64,000 bases of DNA from Candidatus Paceibacterota bacterium (GTDB lineage: Bacteria > Verrucomicrobiota > Verrucomicrobiia > Limisphaerales > UBA8199): the NCBI GenBank assembly GCA_035452965.1, contig DAOTCE010000008.1:1-64000 (forward strand), read 5' to 3'. The position numbers were made by a program, and so were the translations under genes. A model generated the notes under the pieces. That model was not told where the DNA came from. It saw only the letters and a program-made list of their open reading frames with translations, and did no database searches. Each line of letters opens with the position of its first letter. Position 1 is the first letter of the stretch. Shown one piece after another: positions 44,183 through 53,588 of the stretch.

Positions 44183-45592
44183 ATGGGCAAATCAACGGAT
44201 GTCCGCACAATCGCGGCAGCGCTTTACTTTCTGCCGGTGCAGACGCGGGTAGCACTGAAGTTTGGCGCGGAGACACTGACGCAGGTCACCTGCGCGCGCG
44301 CGCGCGTGACCGTGGCCGACGAGCAGGGGCGAACGGCGGAGGGATGGGGGGAAACACCACTGAGCGTGCAGTGGGTCTGGCCAAGCAGGATCCCTTACGA
44401 GGAACGGCACAGCGCGCTGAAGGCTTTCTGTATCGAGCTCAACGAGTTGTGGGGGGGCATTCAGGCGCGGGGGCATCCGATGGAACTGGGCCACGATTTT
44501 CTGGAGACGGTGCTGCCGGGATGGCTGGAGGGATTCAACCAGCGGCAACGCCGCGGCAAGGAGCCGATGCCGTGGCTGGCGGCGCTGGTGTGCTGTGCGC
44601 CGTTCGACCTGGCGGTGCATGATGCCTACGGGCAATTGCATGGCTGCCCGACATATCAAACCTACCATGCGAAGTTCATGAACCGCGATCTGGCCTATTA
44701 CTTGCAGCCCGCGCCACGCTCGGGCGCGTCGTTCGCAGGCAAGTATCCGGCCGACTTCCTGGCCCCTCGCCGCGCGGAAAGCCTGGTGGCATGGCATTTG
44801 GTCGGCGGTCTTGACTTGTTGGAGGCCACGGAGCGGACAGGCGAGGAGCCGAAGGACGGCTACCCGGCGCTGCTGGAGGATTGGATTCGGCGCGATGGCC
44901 TGAAGTGTCTCAAGGTCAAGTTGCGAGGCAACGACACGGAGTGGGATTATCACCGTTTGGTCCAGGTCGCGGGCATTGGCCTCCAGCATGGGGTTGACTG
45001 GCTGTCGGCGGACTTTAACTGCACCGTGGCCGAGCCGGCGTATGTGAATGACGTCCTGGACCGGCTGCGGGACGAGCACCCACGGCTTTATGGCATGATT
45101 CTGTACGTGGAGCAGCCCTTTCCATACGATTTGGAGAAACATCCGCTGGACGTGCGCAGCGTGTCGGCCCGCAAGCCGTTGTTCCTGGACGAAAGCGCGC
45201 ATGACTGGCGGCTGGTGCGGCTGGGGCGCGAGCTGGGGTGGTCGGGGGTGGCGCTCAAAACGTGCAAGACGCAAACGGGTGCGTTGCTGAGCGCGTGCTG
45301 GGCCAGGGCGCATGGCATGAGCCTGATGGTGCAGGACCTGACCAATCCAATGCTCGCGCAGATTCCGCACTTGCTGCTGGCCGCGCACACGGGAACGATC
45401 ATGGGGGTGGAGACCAACGCCATGCAGTTCTATCCGGATGCCTCGCGTCCGGAGGCGGCAGTGCATCCGGGCCTCTACCAGCGACGAGAGGGGGAGGTTG
45501 GGCTCACCACCGTGCAAGGGCCGGGATTCGGTTATCGTTTGCGAGAAATCCGGCGGGTCTTGCCGGAGCAGGCAGCAGCGCTGGCCGGCTAA
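44183..45592 (+). CDS. Enolase-superfamily enzyme (mandelate racemase/muconate-lactonizing type)
   Basis: A 469-residue protein. The capping-domain region includes VTVADEQGRTAEGWGETPLS; the barrel carries the base motif LKVKLRG (KxK), the metal ligands ADFN, EQPF and LDES, and the later base LKTCKTQTG. These are the hallmarks of the MLE-type branch, probably a sugar-acid dehydratase or epimerase. The protein is longer than typical (~370-400), with an insert around residues 170-230 (YYLQPAPRSGASFAGKYPADFLAPRR). The ATG 44183 lies after a purine-poor leader with no clear ribosome site. The substrate is undetermined. Confidence 0.88.
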   Translation: MGKSTDVRTIAAALYFLPVQTRVALKFGAETLTQVTCARARVTVADEQGRTAEGWGETPLSVQWVWPSRIPYEERHSALKAFCIELNELWGGIQARGHPMELGHDFLETVLPGWLEGFNQRQRRGKEPMPWLAALVCCAPFDLAVHDAYGQLHGCPTYQTYHAKFMNRDLAYYLQPAPRSGASFAGKYPADFLAPRRAESLVAWHLVGGLDLLEATERTGEEPKDGYPALLEDWIRRDGLKCLKVKLRGNDTEWDYHRLVQVAGIGLQHGVDWLSADFNCTVAEPAYVNDVLDRLRDEHPRLYGMILYVEQPFPYDLEKHPLDVRSVSARKPLFLDESAHDWRLVRLGRELGWSGVALKTCKTQTGALLSACWARAHGMSLMVQDLTNPMLAQIPHLLLAAHTGTIMGVETNAMQFYPDASRPEAAVHPGLYQRREGEVGLTTVQGPGFGYRLREIRRVLPEQAAALAG

Positions 45593-45733
45593 AAGGCTTC
45601 TTTCGGGGCAAGATCGAGGGTAAATGAGGGGGGGAAACCCGCCCGGGAACTCCTTTTCAGGCGACTGGCCGGCTAGTGGCACCGGGGTTGCTGTCTCAAT
45701 AAGGAGATTGGCCGGAAATACTATGTCTATGGC

Positions 45734-48700
45734 ATGAACCAACCGCTGCGCATACTGCATCTGGAAGATGACCCTGATTACTGCGATCTGGTGCGTTCCC
45801 TGCTTGAGCGTGAGGGAATCAGGGGCGAAATAACGCTGGTCGAAGGGTGGGAGGCTTTTGAAAGTGCGCTGGCTTCGGGGAAGTTCGACCTCATCCTGGC
45901 GGACTACCTGCTGCCGTCCTGCAACGGCCTGGATGCTTTGCGATTGGCGCGCGAGAGAAGCCCCGAAACACCTTTTCTGCTCGTCTCCGGCACAATCGGC
46001 GAACAGGCAGCCATCGAGAGTCTTAGGACCGGGGCAACTGATTATGTGCTTAAGCACTGGCCGGATCGGCTGGTTCCCGCCGTGCGCCGCGCAGTCGAGG
46101 AAGCCGGGGAACGATCGCAACGGCGGCAGATCGAAGCAGAACTGGTTCGGCGGGAAAAGTATTTCCGCACTCTGACGGAGAACGCCCTCGATATCCTCAG
46201 CATCCTGGACCGGGACGGCCATTTCATCCACAACAGCCCGTCGGTCAAGCGTGTGCTGGGTTACGATCCGCAGGAACTGGCGGGAAAACGGGCGTTTGCT
46301 TTCCTGCACCCGGATGACCTTCCCCGCGTCCTGCAGGCGTTCCGCTGCGGGGTGGCGAACGCGGAGCGCCCGGTCACGGTAGAGTTCCGTGTCCGGACCC
46401 GGGATGGCTCCTGGCGTTACCTGGAGGCGGTTGGCCAGAGCCGGCTGCACGATCCGGATATCGCCGGGATAGTTGTCAACTCGCGCGATGTCAGCGACCG
46501 CAAGCAGGCAGAGATCGGCCTGACCGAAAGCGAGCAGCAGTATCGGTTGGTCTTCCACGGCAGCCCGGTTCCCATGTACGTGTTTGACCACGAAACACTT
46601 GCCTTTCTGGAGGTCAACGACGCCGCGCTGGAACACTACGGATACTCGCGCGAGGAATTCCTCTCGATGAAGCTCCAGGATATCCGCCCGCAAGAGGAGG
46701 TCCCGGCGCTTATCGAATACCTGCACACCTTGCTGGCGCCGGACCAGCCCATCCGGCCCGGGCTGGTGGGGAGCTGGCGGCACCGGAAGAAAGACGGGAC
46801 GCTGATGGACGTCGAGATCAAATGGAGCCCGATTTCCTTCCGGGGCCGGGTGGCCTCGATGTCCATGGTCAACGACATCACCGAGCGCAAGCGCAACGAG
46901 CATCGGGACGCGGCGTTCTCCAAGCTGGGCCAGGACTTGAGCTCGGCGACATCACCCGCCGAGGCCGCGCGGATCATCCGCGCCGTTACGAACGATCTGT
47001 TTAATTGGGACGCGTTCACTCTAAACCTCTACTCGGCTGAACAGGGCACGATTCAGCGGATCCTGGGAGTGGACACGGACCGGGAGGGCGGGCGCTTTGA
47101 CATTCCGCTTACCGGCCAGGCCGGCCAGCCCAGTCAAATGGCGCGGCGGGTGGCCGAGCACGGCGCGGAACTAATCTTGCGCGAGGAGCCGATCACCATG
47201 CCGACGGATAGCGTGCCGATCGGGGACACGTCGCGCCCGTCGGCTTCGCTCATGCTGGCGCCCATTCGGAACCGCACCAAGGTCATTGGCATACTTTCGA
47301 TTCAGAGTTACGCCCCCAAGGCCTACACCCGGGCGGATCTCAATATGCTCCAGACCCTGGCCGATCACTGCGCGGGAGCACTTGAGCGGATTCGGGCCGA
47401 GCAGGCGTTGCGCGACAGCGAACAGCGCTTCCGCGAACTGATCGAAGCCTCGCCGGACGCGGTGTTCGTGGAAGACCTGGAGGGAAACGTGCTGGACGTC
47501 AACCCGGCGGCCTGCCGGCTGCACGAAATGACGGCAGGGGAATTAGTCGGCAAGAACGCCTTCGATTTGGTGCCACCGGAACAGCGCGAAAAAGCGGCGC
47601 GCGAGTTCAAAGCACTGGCGGAAGGCCGGCTGGGGCGAATCGAGGGGGCTAGCCGCACACGGGACGGCCGCTTTGTGCCGGTGGAGATTCGTGCCGGCCG
47701 CGTCAACTACGCCGGCCAGCAGGCGGTGCTGTTGCACGTCCGCGATATCACGGACCGGAAGCTGGCCGAGACGGCCCTCCGCAGCTCAGAGTTGCTGTTC
47801 CATTCGGTGTGGGAGAATTCAGCGGATGGAATGCGGCTGACGAACGAGCAAGGCAACATTGTTGCCGTCAACAAGGCGTTCTGCAAGATCGTCGGCCGGC
47901 GCCGTGAGGAGCTGGAGGGCCAATCGCTCACCGCCCTGCACACCGGCTCCGAGCCGCCCGGGAAGATGCTGCAGGAGTACATCCAGCGCCTCCAGGGGCG
48001 GGTCACCGAGCGAGAACAGGAAAGGCGCTTGACCCTGCGCGATGGCAATCTAGTGATCATGGAGGAAACCAGCTCGTTTGTGGAATTGCGCGGCCGACCG
48101 CCGCTGCTGCTGGGAATATTCCGGGACGTGACGGCGCAAAAGCGGCTGGAAGAGCAACTGCGCCAGTCGCAGAAGATGGATGCCATCGGCCAGCTGGCCG
48201 GCGGCGTGGCTCACGATTTCAACAATATCCTCACCGTCATCCACGGCCACGCCTCGTTGCTGATAGCAGGAGGCAGCCTGAAGCCAGGCGCCGCAAAGTC
48301 CGCCCAACAAATTACCCAGGCGGCGGAGCGGGCCGCCGGATTGACGCGGCAATTGCTGGCGTTCGGCCGCCGGCAGGTGATGCAACCCCGGCTGTTGGAC
48401 CTGAATGAACTGGTCGCCAACATGACGAAGATGCTGAGCCGGATTCTGGGGGAGGACATAGCGCTTCAGCTAAATTACCTCCCGCAACCGGCGCTGGTCC
48501 ACGCCGATGGCGGCATGCTGGAGCAGGTATTGTTGAACCTCTCCGTCAACTCGCGCGATGCGATGCCCAGGGGCGGTCAGCTCACCATCAAGATTTCAGG
48601 GTTCGAGGCGGACGCGAAGCGCCTGGTCGGCCAGCCGGTGCCGTGCCCGAACGGCGTTGTCTGCCTGAGCGTCGCCGACACCGGCTGCGGCATTCCGCCG

Positions 48701-49303
48701 GAGAACGTGCGGCGCATTTTCGAACCGTTCTTTACCACCAAGGAAGTGGGCAAAGGCACGGGCCTGGGGTTGGCGACGGTGTACGGCATCGTCCAACAGC
48801 ACCGCGGATGGATTGAGGTGGAGAGCGAACCGGGCCAAGGTTCGACTTTCAAAGTATTCCTGCCGCGGAGCCTTGAACCGGCGAAACCCGCCAACGGACC
48901 GTCAACCGAACCCACGGTGCGGGGCGGCACGGAAACCATCCTGGTGGTGGAGGACGAAGCGGCCGTGCGCGAGCTGGTTTGCGAATTTCTCACCCGGCAC
49001 GGCTACCGCATCCTCCAGGCCGACTCGGGCGCGAAAGCGCTCCAGGTTTGGCGCGAGAGCAAGGACCGCATTGACTTGCTGTTGACGGACCTGGTCATGC
49101 CCGGCCAGTTGAACGGGCGCGAGCTGGCGGAAGAGCTCCGAGCGGAGCGACCTCGGCTCAAAGTGATCTTCACCAGCGGCTACAGCGCGGACGTAGTGGG
49201 CAAGGACTTCGTTCTGCGCCGCGGCCTGCATCATCTCCAGAAGCCGTATCATCCGCGCACGCTGGCCAAGGTGGTGCGGGATTGCCTGGACGCGGTGAAT
49301 TAG
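45734..49303 (+). CDS. Hybrid sensor histidine kinase: REC-PAS-PAS-GAF-PAS-PAS-HisKA-HATPase-REC
   Basis: A 1189-residue soluble kinase without membrane spans. Residues ~1-125 form a receiver domain with phosphoacceptor Asp57 (LILADYLLPS) and Lys107. PAS/PAC modules lie at ~141-265 and ~270-395; a GAF-like domain at ~400-555; PAS at ~560-685 and ~690-805. HisKA contains the H-box VAHDFNNILTVIHGH with His827. The ATPase has QVLLNLSVNSRDA (N box) and VADTGCGIP plus FEPFFTTKEVGKGTGLGLATVYGI. A C-terminal receiver (ETILVVEDEAAVRELV) has Asp1119 in LLLTDLVMPG. Two receivers and four PAS suggest a phosphorelay integrating cytosolic signals. A separate NarL regulator lies convergent at 49657. Confidence 0.93.
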   Translation: MNQPLRILHLEDDPDYCDLVRSLLEREGIRGEITLVEGWEAFESALASGKFDLILADYLLPSCNGLDALRLARERSPETPFLLVSGTIGEQAAIESLRTGATDYVLKHWPDRLVPAVRRAVEEAGERSQRRQIEAELVRREKYFRTLTENALDILSILDRDGHFIHNSPSVKRVLGYDPQELAGKRAFAFLHPDDLPRVLQAFRCGVANAERPVTVEFRVRTRDGSWRYLEAVGQSRLHDPDIAGIVVNSRDVSDRKQAEIGLTESEQQYRLVFHGSPVPMYVFDHETLAFLEVNDAALEHYGYSREEFLSMKLQDIRPQEEVPALIEYLHTLLAPDQPIRPGLVGSWRHRKKDGTLMDVEIKWSPISFRGRVASMSMVNDITERKRNEHRDAAFSKLGQDLSSATSPAEAARIIRAVTNDLFNWDAFTLNLYSAEQGTIQRILGVDTDREGGRFDIPLTGQAGQPSQMARRVAEHGAELILREEPITMPTDSVPIGDTSRPSASLMLAPIRNRTKVIGILSIQSYAPKAYTRADLNMLQTLADHCAGALERIRAEQALRDSEQRFRELIEASPDAVFVEDLEGNVLDVNPAACRLHEMTAGELVGKNAFDLVPPEQREKAAREFKALAEGRLGRIEGASRTRDGRFVPVEIRAGRVNYAGQQAVLLHVRDITDRKLAETALRSSELLFHSVWENSADGMRLTNEQGNIVAVNKAFCKIVGRRREELEGQSLTALHTGSEPPGKMLQEYIQRLQGRVTEREQERRLTLRDGNLVIMEETSSFVELRGRPPLLLGIFRDVTAQKRLEEQLRQSQKMDAIGQLAGGVAHDFNNILTVIHGHASLLIAGGSLKPGAAKSAQQITQAAERAAGLTRQLLAFGRRQVMQPRLLDLNELVANMTKMLSRILGEDIALQLNYLPQPALVHADGGMLEQVLLNLSVNSRDAMPRGGQLTIKISGFEADAKRLVGQPVPCPNGVVCLSVADTGCGIPPENVRRIFEPFFTTKEVGKGTGLGLATVYGIVQQHRGWIEVESEPGQGSTFKVFLPRSLEPAKPANGPSTEPTVRGGTETILVVEDEAAVRELVCEFLTRHGYRILQADSGAKALQVWRESKDRIDLLLTDLVMPGQLNGRELAEELRAERPRLKVIFTSGYSADVVGKDFVLRRGLHHLQKPYHPRTLAKVVRDCLDAVN

Positions 49304-49656
49304 GCGCCCTCGGCGGCTAGGTTTGCGCGGGGGCTTGAATCCACCCGCGCGCCGGCGTCAAACCGAGTGGCAAAGCCCGCGATCGCATCGGGTGCCGAGG
49401 ATTGCGCCTTAGCACCCTCCCACACCACTGGAGGTGCGAGTTTCAGCATCGGGCATTTGAACGCAGCGACTTGCTTACGTATGGACGGCGAGGTCTGATG
49501 GCATGAGAAACCCATGAGCTCGCAGTCGGGTGTCACTCAAGGCGGTGCGCAGGGATGGGCTGGCTGCGCGCTCCCCTAGAGCACAAGTGGATCGGCCACT
49601 CTCCGCCCCTTGCCCCGTCGCGCCCTTTAACTGAGCCACATCCTCATGCGCGGGGA
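49304..49656. other. Gene-free stretch between the hybrid kinase and NarL regulator
   Basis: Two short frames (49300-49536 and 49475-49672) have no signal peptide, domain or ribosome site. The two flanking genes converge here. No strong hairpin was recognised. Confidence 0.5.
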
Positions 49657-50322
49657 TCAGCCGCTGCGCCACCGAATTGAGTTTGCCGACAATGACGCGG
49701 AGTCGCGGTACCTCATCACCGCCTGCGTCCGCGAGCGCACATGCAGTTTGTCGTAAATATGACGGATGTGGTTGTGGACGGTGTCGTAGCTGATCCCCAA
49801 GGACTGGGAGATTTCCTTATACAAGAAGCCTTGGGTTAGAAGCTCGAGTACCTGCTGCTCTCGGGCGGAGGGTTTGCTGGTGTCCGTCTCAAGCGGTGCC
49901 GGGCGACGAAAAGACTGGACCACCTTGCGGGCGATATGGCTGGTCATGGGCGAGCCGCCGTGCCGCACTTGCTGAATCGCATCGAGCAATTCCTGGCGGG
50001 TGGCTAACTTAAGAAGGTATCCACTGGCGCCAGCGGCCAGCGCATTAAACACGCTCTCTGTGTCCTCATAAACCGTCAGCATGATAAACTCGATCCCTGG
50101 ATTGGCGGCCTTGAGCCGTCGCACGCATTCGATTCCGCTCATGCCGGGCACGTTGATGTCCATCAGGACGACTTCAGCAGCAGTCGCCGCCAGAGAAACA
50201 ACAGCGTCTTCGCCGGAAGAAAACGTGCCAACGCAGGAGCAGACGCCAAACTCGTCCACCGCGCGCGCGAGCTTTGTGCGCACGCCATCATCGTCATCTA
50301 CTATGGCGATTCTGATAGGCAT
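49657..50322 (-). CDS. NarL/FixJ-family response regulator
   Basis: A 221-residue protein. The receiver domain has IAIVDDDDGVR at the start, the phosphoacceptor Asp55 in VVLMDINVPG, TVYEDTESV and the conserved Lys in GYLLKLA. The LuxR-type HTH follows at ~150-205: SAREQQVLELLTQGFLYKEISQSLGISYDTVHNHIRHIYDKLHVRSR. Phosphorylated regulators of this class bind DNA as dimers and activate transcription. Its partner kinase is unknown; the hybrid kinase at 45734 lies next door, in convergent orientation, and its C-terminal receiver could talk to other regulators. The linker is unusually rich in Ser/Thr/Pro. Confidence 0.93.
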   Translation of the reverse strand: MPIRIAIVDDDDGVRTKLARAVDEFGVCSCVGTFSSGEDAVVSLAATAAEVVLMDINVPGMSGIECVRRLKAANPGIEFIMLTVYEDTESVFNALAAGASGYLLKLATRQELLDAIQQVRHGGSPMTSHIARKVVQSFRRPAPLETDTSKPSAREQQVLELLTQGFLYKEISQSLGISYDTVHNHIRHIYDKLHVRSRTQAVMRYRDSASLSANSIRWRSG

Positions 50323-50389
50323 AGGTTCCCTTCGACGTGCCGAATCTAGAGTCCTTGAATCTTAAAACTGGTTGTAGGCAGATCAAGTT

Positions 50390-51571
50390 TCAGGCGGCTA
50401 TTTTTTCGGCGACGTAAGCGTCCAAAGCATTTTGGAATTTGGCGTAGTCGGCGGCCAGGGTGGCGGATGGCAAGGGGTGGGGATCGTGCAATTCAGAGAG
50501 TCCGCGGCGCACGAGCCGCTGGTAAGCGCGGCTGTAGAACAGAGCGGTCTTGAGGCCGAAGGCGGTGAGCCGGTAGCGCTGGGTCTTGGGGAGGCGCTCA
50601 ATCAGGCCGTGGAGGCGCAAGCGGCGCAGGTCATAGCTCATGCGCCCGGGGCGGATTTGAGATTCGGCCAGGCCGGGCCACTGCGCAAGCAATGGCCGCA
50701 GTTGGCGATTACGAAAGCCCTGGGGCTGGAGGCAGAACAAGAGCAGCACCGCCAGCAAAGCCTGCACCCGCTCCTGCCCGAAGGGCAAGGCGGACACATG
50801 CTGGCCGTCGACCTCGGCCGATTTCTGGAGTTGATCCAACGCCTGGGCGCCGATGTGGCAGTCATGGGTCAGTTGCTCGACTTGGAGCACGCGCCGGTTG
50901 GCGGCGAAGCCGATCTGGCGCAAGGCGGCCAGGTTTTTGAGGCGGCGGCCCACCCCGAAGTCGTAAGTGTTGTTGATCGTGGTCTCGGTCCGCAACCCGG
51001 CGCCTTGGGACTGGCGTTTGTGGTATTGTTTGAGGTGGGTGTTCTTATAGTAGACGTGCAGGGAGGGCACCACGCCCTCGGTGACAATGCGCGTCCGGCA
51101 TCGGCCGTCGGTGGCGGTCTTTCTTTGCATCTGGCGGGCAAAGATCAACTGCACCTGTTCAGGACGGCCCAAATCGATGTTTTCGCGGATGACTTCCTCG
51201 AAGAAGCAGCGCCCGTGGACTGGGCGGTCCCAGACTTGGGTGAGGGAGAACTCGGCTTGGAGCACCGACAAATCATAGCGGTAACCGGCGCGGCGGTCCT
51301 TGGCGCTGTAGGGGTGAGGCAGGCGGGCGAGCCATTTGCGGAAGAAAGCGTCGATTTTGGTGTCGCTTAATCCTTCACAGAGGCGCTGGGCGGCTGGGAG
51401 ATCCGCGCAAGCCAGCAGGCCGTTGTCCAGGGCTTGGAAGGCAATGCCGCGCTGGGCCAGTTGGCACTTCAGATACTCAAGGCCGTTGAGACAGAGCTTG
51501 GCCGAGTAAGGAAAGTAGGAGCAGAACTTGAGGAAGAAGGGGCCGAAGTCCCGGTCGCGGCAGTAGCTTCC
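50390..51571 (-). pseudogene. 5'-truncated gene of an uncharacterised protein family
   Basis: The open frame runs from just after an in-frame TAA (51574-51572) to the stop at 50390-50392, but there is no start codon near its beginning; the first TTG is at 51271, well inside. Upstream of that TTG the frame still reads as sensible protein (RDRDFGPFFLKFCSYFPYSAKLCLNG, LPHPYSAKDRRAGYRYDLSVLQAEFSLTQ), so the loss is at the 5' side. Downstream it includes GRCFFEEVIRENIDLGRP, VTEGVVPSLHVYYKNTHLKQYHK and TETTINNTYDFGVGRRLKNL. From memory, full-length relatives are longer by a further N-terminal region; their function is not known. The break lies ~90 bases from tRNA-Leu, a typical site of insertion. 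Confidence 0.7.
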
Positions 51572-51663
51572 TTACGACGATGATGATGCGCCGTCGTCCA
51601 ACCGCGATTGCGTCAGCAACGTGTCAGCAAGTCAACAACAACCAACAAACCTCTTGATTTTGT

Positions 51664-51748
51664 TGGTGGGCGCGACAGGGGTCGAACCTGCAAGGATTTC
51701 TCCAAAGGATCCTAAGTCCTTCGCGTCTGCCAATTCCGCCACGCGCCC
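51664..51748 (-). tRNA. tRNA-Leu (anticodon UAG)
   Basis: On the minus strand GGGCGCG pairs with CGCGCCC, followed by discriminator A and encoded CCA (51664-51666). The anticodon loop CTTAGGA gives UAG (reads CUA). A long variable arm and the T-arm CAGGTTCGACCCCTG complete a class II tRNA-Leu of 85 nt. Confidence 0.95.
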
Positions 51749-51993
51749 GCGGACCAGGACATCTTCGCTGCGCGGGCAATATTTGTAAACTCTCATGATT
51801 GACGCCGGATTGGCCGTCGCAGCCGGGCAAGGCGCGGTGACCAGGCGTGCGCAGACCTGCCAGGGGATCAGGCAAAGCGGCGCCGCGCCTAACCAGCCGA
51901 TCTGCTCGCGCAGGCTCCACATTTCCTTGACTTCCAGTCTCCGCCGGACCATACACCCGGACCAATAATCAATTCGCTTAGCTCCGACCGGCC

Positions 51994-53541
51994 ATGAACC
52001 TGTTCCGACGCAAGAGTGTTGCCGATCTCCAAGCCGAAGCTCTGGCCGACCAGAGTCTGCACCGGGCGCTCGGTCCCGTGAATCTAACCGCCCTGGGCGT
52101 AGGCGCTATAATAGGCACTGGCATTTTCGTGCTTACCGGAACCGTTGCGGCCCAGAATGCCGGGCCGGCGGTCGTGCTCTCGTTCGTGCTGGCGGGCCTG
52201 GCTTCCATCTTCGCGGCTTTATGCTACAGCGAATTCGCTTCGCTCGTGCCCATGGCCGGCAGCGCCTACACATATGGCTACGCGACGCTGGGGGAGTTGT
52301 TTGCCTGGATTATCGGCTGGGACCTGATCCTTGAGTACGCCGTCGGAGCCATCACCGTTGCGATTGGCTGGTCGGGTTACGTCGTCTCCTTCCTGAACGA
52401 CTTTGGCATTGTTGTGCCGCCGGAGCTTTCCGCCGCTCGTGGCACCCAGTTGATCCAACTCCCGGCCGCGCTGGCCGCGGCCTTGAAGATGAAGGCCGGC
52501 TGGACAGCACTCAGCGCGGGCTTGGCGGATCAGGTTAAGGTCCTCGGCACCGACTCCGCCATGCTGCCGCAGGTCACCGCCATCTTCAACCTCCCGGCGG
52601 TGCTGATCATCTTCGTTGTCACCACGCTGCTGGTGGTGGGCATCAAGGAGTCTGCCAACTTCAACAACGCCATCGTCTGCGTGAAAGTGGCCGTGGTGCT
52701 GCTGTTCATTGCGGGAGCCGCCCGAGCCATTCAAACCGCCAACTGGCACCCGTTCATTCCGGCCAATGCCGGCACGTCAGGTCACTTCGGCTGGTCGGGA
52801 ATCATGACCGGCGCGGGAATCGTCTTTTTCGCCTACATCGGTTTCGACGCCGTCAGCACCGCCGCGCAGGAAGCCAAGAACCCGCAGCGCGACATGCCCA
52901 TCGGCATCATCGGGTCGCTGGTCATCTGCACGGTGCTTTACATTCTGGTGTCGGGCATTGCGACCGGCGTGGTTCCTTACGCTCAACTCGACGTGCCGGA
53001 CCCGATTGCCGTGGCGGCCGACCGCGCGGGCATGGGCTGGATGGGCAAACTTATCAAACTCGGCGCCGTTGCCGGCTTGTCCTCGGTGATTCTCGTTATG
53101 CTGCTGGGCCAATCGCGCGTGTTCTACAGCATGTCCCGCGACGGCTTGTTGCCGCCGGTCGTCAGCCAGGTCCATCCGCGCTTTCGCACCCCCTGGATTA
53201 CTTCGATCGCAACCGGCATCGGCGTAGCGTTCTTCTCGGCCGTTTTCACCGTGCGTGAGGCCGGCAGCCTTTGCTCGATCGGCACGCTGTTGGCCTTCGT
53301 CATCGTCTCTGTCGGCGTCCTAGTGCTGCGCGTGCGGGAACCGAATCTGCAGCGCAAATTTACCACCCCGGCCGTGTGGTTTGTCGCGCCCGCCGGGGCT
53401 ATCTCCGCCCTTGCCTTGATGGCCGCATTGCCGCTCACGACCTGGGCGCGCCTGATCGTCTGGTTCGTAATCGGCATGGTAATCTACTTTGCTTACGGCG
53501 CGCGTCGCAGCAAGCTGGCCAACCACCAGCCCAAGGCCTGA
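51994..53541 (+). CDS. APC-superfamily amino-acid permease (cationic amino acid transporter type)
   Basis: A 515-residue protein with 12 or more spans. The N-terminal LGPVNLTALGVGAIIGTGIFVLTGTVAAQNAGPAVVLSFVLAG is the classic APC helix 1 region with the GAIIGTGIF substrate-binding bend. YSEFASLVPMAGSAYTYGYATLGELFAWIIGWDLILEYA follows. FFAYIGFDAVSTAAQEAKNPQRDMPIGI is the conserved loop of the YfnA/CAT group. The topology and sequence point to uptake of amino acids. The gene begins 246 bases after the tRNA-Leu on the opposite strand. It is followed 47 bases downstream by a DUF1080 gene, an apparently unrelated partner. No regulatory element is obvious. Confidence 0.92.
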   Translation: MNLFRRKSVADLQAEALADQSLHRALGPVNLTALGVGAIIGTGIFVLTGTVAAQNAGPAVVLSFVLAGLASIFAALCYSEFASLVPMAGSAYTYGYATLGELFAWIIGWDLILEYAVGAITVAIGWSGYVVSFLNDFGIVVPPELSAARGTQLIQLPAALAAALKMKAGWTALSAGLADQVKVLGTDSAMLPQVTAIFNLPAVLIIFVVTTLLVVGIKESANFNNAIVCVKVAVVLLFIAGAARAIQTANWHPFIPANAGTSGHFGWSGIMTGAGIVFFAYIGFDAVSTAAQEAKNPQRDMPIGIIGSLVICTVLYILVSGIATGVVPYAQLDVPDPIAVAADRAGMGWMGKLIKLGAVAGLSSVILVMLLGQSRVFYSMSRDGLLPPVVSQVHPRFRTPWITSIATGIGVAFFSAVFTVREAGSLCSIGTLLAFVIVSVGVLVLRVREPNLQRKFTTPAVWFVAPAGAISALALMAALPLTTWARLIVWFVIGMVIYFAYGARRSKLANHQPKA

Positions 53542-53588
53542 TTACAAATCTGCTTGCGTTGCCCGGCGGGGCGAATCATAAAGCCCGC

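Noticed and set aside
44192..46903. A 903-codon minus-strand open frame across the enolase-superfamily and hybrid kinase genes
   Set aside because: It is antisense to two well-supported genes; its translation shows no domain and its length follows from GC-rich codon bias that removes stops on the other strand.
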